Shown: piece by piece, positions 55,867 to 64,000 of the stretch
Position numbering within the stretch: position 1 is the first letter of the stretch
Layout of the letters: each line of letters opens with the position of its first letter
Source: Nicotiana tabacum
Taxonomy: Eukaryota; Streptophyta; Magnoliopsida; Solanales; Solanaceae
Assembly: GCF_000715075.1 (NCBI RefSeq)
Contig: NC_134084.1
Span: 99,366,411-99,430,410 of the forward strand
Length of the DNA stretch: 64,000 nucleotides
Direction of reading: 5' to 3'
Translations under genes and position numbers: made by a program
Notes under the pieces: model-generated
Seen by the model: the letters and a program-made list of their open reading frames with translations, nothing else
Databases searched by the model: none
What the model was told of the DNA's origin: nothing

Positions 55867-57217
55867 ATGTTGCACCATCCGGACAAAGCTTATGTCGACC
55901 CTTTGCATACTCAAGTTTGTGATCAGCATGCTTACTGTAACATGGTTGAGGAAGAACTTGATGGTGAACCATGGTTCCATGATATCAGGGAGATTAGGAT
56001 GGGGGTATATCCGTTACAAGCCACAGGTGATCAAAAGAGAACAATTCGGCGTTTGGCTAGTGGATTTTGCTTGAGCGGGGGCATTTTGTACAAAAGAACT
56101 CCAGATCTTGGGCTATTGAGGTGCATATATGCTAAACAAGCCATGACTATCATGATGGAAGTGCATTCCGGGGTTTGCAGACCACTTATGAGCGGGTATG
56201 TTCTGGCAAAGAAAATTCTTCGAGCAGAGAATTATTGGCTCACCATGGAGCGAGATTGCATTAGCATTGTGCGCAAGTGTCATCAATGCCAGGTGTATAG
56301 AGACTTGATTCATTCTCCGCCATATGAGTTGCATACAATGTCCGAACCATGGCCCTTTGTTGCTTGGGGCATGGATGTCATTGGACCAATTGATCACGCG
56401 GCATCAAACGAGCACAGGTTCATTCTGGTGGCCATCGATTATTTCACTAAGTGGGTTGAAGCTAAGACTTTCAAATCTGTGACCAAAAGGCAGTGGTCGA
56501 TTTTGTTCATTCAAATATCATTTGTCGGTTCGGGATCCCAAAGGTAATCATCACAGACAATTGTGCTAATATTAACAGTCATTTGATGAAAGAAGTATGC
56601 CAACAGTTCAAGATTACGCATAGGAATTCCACTCCATATCGACCCCAAGGCGAAATGGAGTTGTCGAGGCGGCCAATAAGAACATAAAGAAGATACTTCA
56701 AAAAATGGTGCAAGGTTCCAGGCAATGGCATGAGAAGTTGCCTTTTGCTTTGCTAGGTTATCGCACTACTGTTCGCACTTCAGTAGGTGCAACTACTTAT
56801 TTTCTAGTATATGGTACTGAAGTAGTGATACCCGCGAAAGTTGAAATTCCATCCCTTCGGATTGTTGCTGAAGCCTAAATTGAGGATGATGAGTGGGTGA
56901 AAACCCGTTTGGAGCAATTAAGTCTGATTGACGAGGAAAGACTAGCAGCAGTGTGTCATGGCCAGTTGTACCAAAAGAGAATGGCAAAAGCATACAACAA
57001 AAAGGTGCATCCTCGGAAATTTGAAGTGGGTCAGCAAGTATTGAAACGCATCCTTCCACATCAGGCTGAAGCGAAAGGAAAGTTCGCCCCAAATTGGCAG
57101 GGGTCGTTCGTGGTAACAAGAGTATTGTCCAATGGTGCTTTATATTTAACAGATATAGAAGGCAAACGTGTAGATATGGCTATCGATTCTTATGCAGTCA
57201 AAAGATATTATGTATGA
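55867..57217 (+). pseudogene. Ogre integrase
   Basis: The zinc-finger domain has EVHSGVCRPLMSGYVLAKKI and RKCHQCQVY. The core has FVAWGMDVIGPIDH (catalytic Asp) and VAIDYFTKWVEAKTF, then a frameshift near 56490. It continues CRFGIPKVIITDNCAN (catalytic Asp) and, after another shift near 56655, VVEAANKNIKKIL (catalytic Glu). The C-terminal frame 56897-57217 is open and ends VDMAIDSYAVKRYYV. The initial Met chosen here is only the start of the open stretch; the polyprotein would continue from RNase H. Confidence 0.88.
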
Positions 57218-57541
57218 TTTCTTTGGTTTAAATTGTGTTGTTTGTACTTGGCATGTTTTGAAGATTGGAATGACGAAGGCATTTTATTCTGCTATCTAAA
57301 TACTTTATCCTTTGTTACCCCTCTTGAGCCTTATATATTTTCTTTCGTACCCCTCCTTTAGAATTAGAAGCAAAGTTAGAAGTACAGATACAAAAAATAT
57401 AAAAAGAGAAGAGAAAAAGAGAAAGAAAAGAATGGAAAAAGAGTAAAGAAAAAAAAGAAAAAAAAAGAAGAAAAGAAAAGAAAAAGAGAGAAAGAAAAGA
57501 AAAAGAGAAAAGTAACAAAAACAAAGCAATTCCTATAACAT

Positions 57542-57600
57542 GAACTACGTTCGATCTGATTCCTTTTAAGATACGTAGGCAGCCTCACGGTTTGGTCCCA
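57542..57600 (+). repeat. GAACTACG...GATACGTAGGCA module, copy 3
   Basis: GAACTACG at 57542, TGATTCC, then GATACGTAGGCAGCCTC from 57570 and GGTTTGGTCCC. It directly follows a purine tract. Confidence 0.87.
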
Positions 57601-57864
57601 CCAAAATAAAAATTCAAAAGCCCCCAGCAAAAGAAACTGGGGCAGAAGTTATGGTTCTGCAAAAGATCTGATTCCAAAAGTTGTAGTTGTGGACCCATGC
57701 AAGTTGTTTTAATCCTTTATCATTTCTTTTTAACCCCGTCCAAAAGCCCACATTACGGTCCAAAAAAAGACCTTCCGACCAATATTTGAGAGTGCCAAGT
57801 CGAGCGAGGTAGAGGTATGATTCGCATCAGGGGCAACACTCTGTGCTGCACAAGGGAAAATGAA

Positions 57865-58055
57865 TATATGAGAGAGTCCTATTGGTAAAAACCCTCAAGG
57901 GCACCCTAGGGCAACGGAAAGATGAGAGAAATCAAAATGAGAGAGTCTTATTGGTGAAAACCTTCACGGGCATCGTAAGGCGACACTGAGTTGATAGATG
58001 AACAAATGAGAGAGGTTTGTTGGTAAAAACCCCTCAGGGCACCGCAAGCCGAACA
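57865..58055 (+). repeat. Three-copy repeat, ATGAGAGAGN...TTGGTAAAAACC
   Basis: Three units share ATGAGAGAG, TTGGT(A/G)AAAACC and a GGGCA(C/T)C segment, spaced roughly 70-80 bp. Divergence is moderate. Confidence 0.8.
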
Positions 58056-58794
58056 AGGTCAGTGACTTGGCGAAGAGATTGGGTTATGGAGATCCTGGGC
58101 ATAAAGTAAGACAACTGAAAGGTGATTGGTTGAATAGGCTGAGCTTATTAATCCAAAATGCATGTCATGATCATTGGTGCCAGCTGCTTCACTCAGATAA
58201 GTCTTTTTTCCTTTTCTCCCTCAAACAATCATCCAGTTTTGGATTTTCTTCTTTATTCCTAACTCTCGAAGTCATTGCATTTCATTTCTTTTGAGTTTAC
58301 TTCTCTAAGGTTTTTTCAATGTTAGCCTTGTTTAAGTAAGTGAGAAAGGATTTCAAAGCTTACTACCAACTTCTAGACTGCACAAAGCAAAGTGCAACCA
58401 AAACATACCAGAAATAGCATGAGGTAAAGTGGAAAATAAGGTGTTAGTGAAAGCTCCATTGGTCGAGTGGTTTGGGAATTTTGTGGAAGATATAGAGGTT
58501 CAGGTAGGAAGAATAGAAATGTAAAACAGCGGGTTGAGTGTAGAGCACTCGGGTCATTCAGGGTCCTGTGGTTGAAATTCAGTCAGAAAAGCAAACAATT
58601 CTTGGCCAGTTCAAGGCAGCCAGTCAGAACAATGCACGGCAATGAAAAGGCCACCTTCAGCAAGAATGCCGCAAACTAACAACCACATTTTTAAAACTGA
58701 TAAAAAAATTGATTGAAACAGGGGCAGAAAATTTTGTTTATGGTGGAGAAACCCTCCGTGAGGAAAGCATGTACCGGACAGGTTCGACCGTAAA

Positions 58795-59055
58795 TCTTCA
58801 GGACACTCCTAGATAATGGGATTTAGTTCAAAAAATTTTAGGGCCCTCCTAGATAATGGGATTTAATCTTATAAGTTCTCATGACCCTCTTGGATAATGG
58901 GACTTAGTTGAAATTCCAAGACCTTCATAGATAACAAGATTTAGCATAAGCTCTACCTTTAGGAAATATAAGTTGATTTTTAAAGCTTTCACTCTTAAGA
59001 TGAGATTCAATTTGAAACTTTTAGGACCCTCCTAGATAATGGGATTTTAGTTTTA
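58795..59055 (+). repeat. Repeat with core CCTCCTAGATAATGGGATTT
   Basis: Four clear copies and one weaker copy of CTCCTAGATAATGGGATTTA occur with AT-rich linkers. The spacing is irregular, mostly 45-60 bp. Confidence 0.85.
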
Positions 59056-59159
59056 AATTCTTAGAAATTTTGGGTAACATGATTTGATTATCACTCACAG
59101 ATGTGCCCAGATACCAAACTGGCAGAAAAGTTTCTTTGTTTGTCTGTTTTGTTATAATC

Positions 59160-60245
59160 AGGCACCCACCTGGAGAACAATGGAATATAATTCAAGTTTT
59201 TGGTAATTAGGCGCCCACCTGGAGAACAAGGGAATATAGTTCAAGTTTTGGAAATCAGGTGCCCACCTGGAGAACAAGGGAATACAGTTCAAGTTTCGAA
59301 AATCAGGCGCCCACCTGGAGAACAATGGAATACGATTCAAGTTTTGGCAATCAGGCACCCACCTGGAGAATAAAGGAATACAAATTCAAGTTTTGGCAAT
59401 CAAGCACCCACCTGGAGAACAAGGGTTTCAAGCTTTGGCAATCAGGCGCCCACCTGGAGAACAAGGGAATATAGTTCAAGTTTCGGAAATCGGGCGCCCA
59501 CCTAGAGAACAAGGGGATAAAGTTCAAGTTTCGGAAATTAGGCGCCCACTTAGAGAACAAGGGAATACAATTCAAGTTTCGGAAACCAGGCGCCCGCCTG
59601 GAGAACAAGGGAATACAATTCGAATTTTGGAAATCAGGCGCCCACCTGGAGAACAAGAGAATATAGTTCAGGTTTCGGAAATCAGGCGCCCACCTGGAGA
59701 ACAAGGGAATACAATTCAAGTTTTGGTAATCAGGCGCTCACCTGGAGAACAAGGGAATACAGTTTCAAGTTTTGAAAATCAGGCACCCACCTGGAGAACA
59801 AGGAAATACAGTTCAAGTTTTGGTAATCAAGCGTCCACCTGGAGAACAAGGGAATACAGTTCAAGTTTTGGCAATCAGGCGCCCACTTGGAGAACAAGGG
59901 AATACAATTCAAGTTTTGGTAACCAGGTACCCACCTAGAGAACAAGAGAATGCGGTTCAAGTTTTGGTAATCAGGTGCCCACCTAGAGAACAAGGGAATG
60001 CAGTTTCAAGCTTTGGCAATCAGGCGCCCACCTGGAGAACAAGGGAATATAGTTCGAGTTTTGGTAATCAGGCGTCCACCTGGAGAACAAGGGAATACGA
60101 TTCAAGTTTTGGCAATCAGGCTCCCACCTGGAGAATAAGGGAATACATATTCAAGTTTTGGCAATCCAGCGCTCACTTGGAGAACAAGGGAATACAGTTT
60201 AAGTTTTGGCAATCAGGCACCCACCTGGAGAGAAAGGGAACCAAT
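59160..60245 (+). repeat. 48-bp minisatellite, about 23 copies
   Basis: The unit core is CGCCCACCTGGAGAACAAGG, then GAATACAGTTCAAGTTTTGG and CAATCAGG. Period 48 bp (16 codons) is kept with few slips; one unit is about 6 bp short (near 59405). Because the unit is a multiple of three with few stops, long ORFs appear on both strands (for example 59393-59938 plus and 59719-59351 minus). These are a consequence of the periodicity. Confidence 0.97.
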
Positions 60246-60505
60246 TTCAAAATTTAATTCGCGTTAACAACAACAGAAATTCACCTCGAGAGTGCAGGTC
60301 GACAGTTCAAGATGCACAACAGAACTGTAGAAGCAGCCAGACCATGTTTGAAGATGGTAGATAGGATTCTTGTAATTCATAGATCATAGTTTAGCCTAAT
60401 TTCTTTTTATTTTGTCTCGGTGTAATAAGGAGTTCAGCGAGCAATAGCAGCAGCAGCAGCAGTGAAATCACAGCTTCCTAGTAGTCCCAGCTACCAAAAC
60501 TTCTC

Positions 60506-60572
60506 GAACTACACTGACCTAATTCCTTTACATCCAAGGATATGCAGGCAACCTCGGAAGCAAGGTTCGGTC
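60506..60572 (+). repeat. GAACTACG...GATACGTAGGCA module, copy 4 (diverged)
   Basis: GAACTAC at 60506, TGACCTAATTCC, then GGATATGCAGGCAACCTC from 60538 and GGTTCGGTC. It lies about 110 bp before the 3' LTR. Confidence 0.8.
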
Positions 60573-60672
60573 AAATCTTTTAAAAATGCTTCCTACGGAG
60601 TATTCAAACGGGCAAAAATCGCTCGTATTCGCTCACTTTATCTTTGCCCGAAAACTCTTCGTGTTTTCCAGC

Positions 60673-60685
60673 AAAGAGGGGCAGC
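60673..60685 (+). other. Polypurine tract of the Ogre-like element
   Basis: AAAGAGGGGCAGC directly precedes the LTR start TGTGAACACG at 60686. Confidence 0.75.
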
Positions 60686-63600
60686 TGTGAACACGTAAAT
60701 TTTGTACTATGTGAAATACTCCTACAAATTAAAGAAATAAAGTTTTCCCAATTATTTGAAATTTTATAGATTTTTGTAGAAATTTGTGTTAATTGCTTGC
60801 ATTCTTTGTACACGTTTAATTTCAATTAGAAATCGTGAAAATGCCAAAATACCATGCGTTGCATTTAGGTTTTATTTTTATAATTTTAGGATTAATTAGT
60901 TAATTATTTGTTCCATTAAAAATAAAAATTACAAAAATGGCCTATTTTACATGTTTACCTTTTAATTGCTAAATTATTGATTTTCTGTTTGATTTAGGAT
61001 TTAGGAATTTTATAATTTTTAGGAAATTGGTTAGTTTTACAATCTAGATTAATTTAGGATCTTAATTTAGGTTTTTAATTAAAGAAGAAAAGAAGAAAAG
61101 AAAAACAAAAACAAAAAAAAGGAAAAGGAAATAAAAAGAGGGTTAATTGAAAAGGTTTTTTTTTTAATTTTATTGGGCCAAAGCCCAAATCTTTCTGCCT
61201 AAACCTGCCCCAAAATCTGAGCCCAATACCCAAATACCCGGTCCAGCCCCACTATACCCAAAACGACCCCGTTTCGCCTTGGCCTCATCTCAGTCGATGG
61301 ATCCTAGTGATCCAACGGTCCACAACTAAGGACCTTCTAACTATAAAACTGTCCAAATGCCGCCCCCCATACCCGTCGACCCCCTCCCCCAGTTCCCACT
61401 TCTGTCTCTCAAGCTCAAAAACCCTAGAGACCATCCACCTTGAAACCCACCCCCCACCGCCTCCGCAGTGGTTCGTTGACCGGAAATCGCCTCACGGCGG
61501 CGGACCACCTCCAAACACCACCAAAACCACACCCTAGAATCCCCGTCTTCTTCTCTTTCCGAATCCCAAAATGCCTTCCCTGAAATCCCCATCGAGATCC
61601 TCGAATTTCATATCTGAATACCAAACCTGAGAACCCTAAAACGCCCAAATGGCTTCAAAATTTCACCAAACAACCACCACCTCCCCCTCACCCCATATCC
61701 CCACTCCGTTTCACCATAAAATCACCAAATCCTTTAAATTCTAGATCTGAGAAACCTCCAAAGCCCTCGATTTTGCCCTTTTTGCCTCGCCGATGGTTTT
61801 CAAGAGTTTGACCCAAAACTAACATTGGTTAATCGTTCTTGACAAGAACGACCGATTAATGCTGATTTTGGGTCATTTCCCAAACTCGCCGGAGTATGGT
61901 TCATTGGCAGTGACCGGCTAGGTGCTCCAAGTCACATTGGTTCATTACAATAGAATAAGTAACTTCTTGTCCAGTACCTTTTCTTAGCCATTTCTTTTCT
62001 TTCCTTTGACTGCTTTCTTATTGTGGTTGATCTATTCATAATTGCATGATTTAGGGTTTTATATTTTTTAGACTTGTTGATTAACTTTTGTGTCTTTTAT
62101 CATCAATGCTAGTCAGTAGTTTAGGATTAATTCATGAATTTTCCATCAGGGTCATTAGATTTTCAATTTTTCGGCTAGGGTTTATTTCAATTGGTTTAAC
62201 TTGTGTTTAATCAAGTTTGTTTTGAAATCAGCATGTTAGTATCTCATTGTGGTTTGATTCTCTATTAAATGGTAGTATTAATTGGTTCAAAAGGTCGAAT
62301 CTCAGAAATTGGTTCATTCATTGGTTAATTCTTGTTAATATCAGTTTCAAATGTTTAAGTGTTGTGTCATTTCTGATTTCATCTCAATGATAAACCTATT
62401 TAGGTTTTAGGGGTTTGGTTCCATTTGATTTTTATTGTCATTTGGTTCTGTTTGAGAGTTATTTGCCTTGGTTTGTAAATGTTTAAAACTCTTAGGGTAT
62501 TATTTGAATAGCTAAATACTTAAGGGTTTAAGCTGGAAATGAGATAGGGTCTTTCAGATAATTTCTACACTTAGAAGATTCTAGAGGAGGAGGCAGTTGT
62601 CCCTATTTGGTTACCACAATAATGCTGAGCCACAAAGGGACAGCCAGCTATCCAGGTGGTTAAAAAAGATGTCTTTTGCAGGCTGAGAATATTTCCTGGA
62701 TTGGTTTTGGGCACATGGTCTTAGAGGCCTATAAGTAGTGCCTTTTCTTCACTCTCAAGAACAGACTTGAAGCATTATTCTTTGCACCAAAATATATTTA
62801 AAACACATCAGAATTTCAGAATAAAAGGTTTTTTTTCTACATTGCTTGGCTAGTCTTTCTGGTTTTCTTTGGGAATTTTAAAAGGCTTCCATGGATTTTT
62901 TGGGCTTCTAAGCTGAAATTTGGCTAGTTGTTGAAGTTGTTTGGCATGATTCTTCATCTTTGGTTCTGGTTGCTGTGTTGATTTATTGTTGCTGAGTTTT
63001 TCATTTATACTATGTTTGCTGTTTTTCCCGCTGTTACTCTTTCAAGGTACCGTTTCCAGTTCAATTCTCGTGTATTGGTTTTCTTTTATAAAATAGAATG
63101 ATTTGTTTTTATGTGAATGTTGGTGAGTTAGTATAGATCTAATTCAAATTCTTTGTTCGAAAATCAGTATGACTCTTGGTATATGGGTTGATTAATCATT
63201 TGTGACTTCTTTTCTTCCCGCATGTTTAAGCTCAAAATTTGCTTTCAAGCTGTAGACTAGAATGTGAAGGGTCCAGCATGTTAAAGTAACCTATAAGGGT
63301 CCATGTGAGGGTTGAAACTTGCTCTCATTTTATTGTTTTGTTATTTAACATGGTAGACTAACTAATGTAATCTGTGAGATAGTATTAAAGGGATTTGGAC
63401 ATGTTTTGGTCAAGCTTTCCTTGTGTGATTGAAATAATGAGGGGTTATAACCGTACTAACTTTTGTTCTGTTTGCCTGCTACTATAATGAATCAAATGCA
63501 GATTTGCAAGTTAGCTCTATAGCTGCTCTTGCAAATACAAACACGTTTGGAATCACGAAATCCCTTTGGATGGAAGTTTGTTGCCTTAGTTAAAGGATAG

Positions 63601-64000
63601 ATCATCTTTATGAAGTTTTCTTTTATTAATGAATAGTTAGATTATTTAGTTGTTATGATTAGATTGTGTAAACTTGTTATTTCAGTTTATCTATTTGTAT
63701 AGTTGATTTGGATACATTTAGATATTGATGGTTAATTGTAAATTTTTACTTATGTACTTGTTTTTAAATATATTCAGTAAGGCAGCATGTTTTATTAATG
63801 AATTGGGCCAAGGTTTGGGGCCTAAATGAATGGCCTGGTCAATATTACTTCATGTGTGGTTTTGGACCTTTGTTTCGAATACTGGGCCCAATTTCGAGGC
63901 CCAAAAGCGTCCCGATGTGGTTTTCCTTTTTGTCTTGGGCACAATTCCAGTCCCAAGAGTCTTCTGCCCCCGCCCCTTTTCCTTTCACGTCTTATGCTTG
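60686..64000 (+). repeat. 3' LTR of the Ogre-like element (truncated by the window)
   Basis: It starts TGTGAACACG and aligns with 41837 onward. The first 3315 bp of an expected 4.25 kb or so are present. Divergence from the 5' LTR is a few percent by eye overall, with more differences just before 63090 and none across about 63091-63590. Confidence 0.93.

Larger units (their letters stand above)
57218..60672 (+). other. Ogre 3' untranslated region, repeat rich
   Basis: It lies between the integrase stop and the polypurine tract. It holds, in order, a purine tract (57395-57515), module copy 3, a three-copy repeat of about 70-80 bp (57865-58055), a five-copy repeat (58795-59055), a 23-copy 48-bp array (59160-60245), an (AGC)n run near 60445 and module copy 4. 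ORFs within it follow the repeat periodicity and are not likely genes. Confidence 0.8.
41837..64000 (+). mobile_element. Ogre-like giant Ty3/gypsy element (incomplete at right)
   Basis: It has a 4249-bp 5' LTR, a primer-binding site, an extra ORF1 before gag, gag, protease, G-patch, a putative intron, RT, RNase H, a second RNase H, integrase, a 3.5-kb repeat-rich 3' region and the start of the 3' LTR (60686). A large size, an ORF upstream of gag and an intron before RT are the recognised features of Ogre elements. Extrapolating the missing LTR part gives about 23 kb. The bases before it are AGTTT, so AGTTT is expected right after the missing LTR end. Every ORF is broken. Confidence 0.9.

Noticed and set aside
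57305..57630. Phe/Leu/Ser-rich minus ORFs of up to 84 codons
   Set aside because: They are antisense to a purine tract, so the composition is an artefact.
59393..59938. 181-codon ORF, and similar ORFs of up to 161 codons on both strands in the array
   Set aside because: They arise because the repeat period is a multiple of three with few stops. There is no start context or domain.
59160..60245. CRISPR-like look of a regular array
   Set aside because: The whole 48-bp unit repeats, with no unique spacers, and the context is a plant retrotransposon 3' region.
1..64000. Host genes, tRNA, rRNA or other structural RNA genes
   Set aside because: I read both strands for conserved gene families and for tRNA-like boxes and found none I could support. 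Sensitive searches could still find small RNAs in 13346-16081.

Overview
This window is plant nuclear DNA made almost entirely of retrotransposons, and I find no convincing host gene in its 64 kb. Two LINEs carry target-site duplications (TSDs), and there are Ty3/gypsy elements of four lineages with kilobase-long LTRs. One LINE has a (TTG)n 3' end resembling the tobacco TS SINE. Together with the Ogre-, Tat- and Athila-like elements, this suggests a large, repeat-rich Solanaceae genome such as Nicotiana. The organism is an inference. No rRNA, tRNA or CRISPR is recognisable.

Layout, left to right. (1) 1-5170: the decayed 3' half of a Del/Tekay-like chromovirus (+) with a complete 3.14-kb LTR at 2027-5170. 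(2) 5171-6037: two further LTR pieces of the same superfamily placed head to head. (3) 6463-13327: an L1-type LINE (+) with endonuclease, reverse transcriptase (RT) and RNase H, flanked by an 18-bp TSD. (4) 13346-16081: AT-rich non-coding DNA with an 85-bp GAA microsatellite. (5) 16096-20513: a nearly intact RTE-clade LINE (-), with a 14-bp TSD and one reading frame broken by only three nonsense codons. (6) About 20881-27089 and 41245-41836: a Tat-lineage gypsy element (+) with two RNase H domains, split by the next element. (7) 27090-41244: an Athila-like gypsy element (-), about 14.2 kb, with equal 1530-bp LTRs, a 5-bp TSD (AAGGT), gag, pol and an env-position ORF. (8) 41837-64000 and beyond: an Ogre-like giant gypsy element (+). 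It has a 4249-bp 5' LTR, an extra ORF1 before gag, protease, G-patch, a putative GT-AG intron, RT, two RNase H domains and integrase, then a 3.5-kb 3' region with a 23-copy 48-bp array. Its 3' LTR runs off the window.

The order of events can be read directly. The Athila-like element entered the integrase C-terminus of the Tat element. The Ogre-like element entered the Tat 3' non-coding region. The chromovirus abuts older LTR fragments. Every coding region is broken by stops or frameshifts, so none of these copies looks autonomous.

The signals most worth a second look are: a 500-bp tract identical between otherwise diverged Ogre LTRs; a roughly 50-nt module repeated four times at the borders of Ogre untranslated regions; a palindromic CG-rich motif shared between the Athila LTRs and the spacers around its env-position ORF; a clean in-frame intron in the Ogre-like pol; and a 205-bp near-perfect tandem duplication inside the Athila gag.
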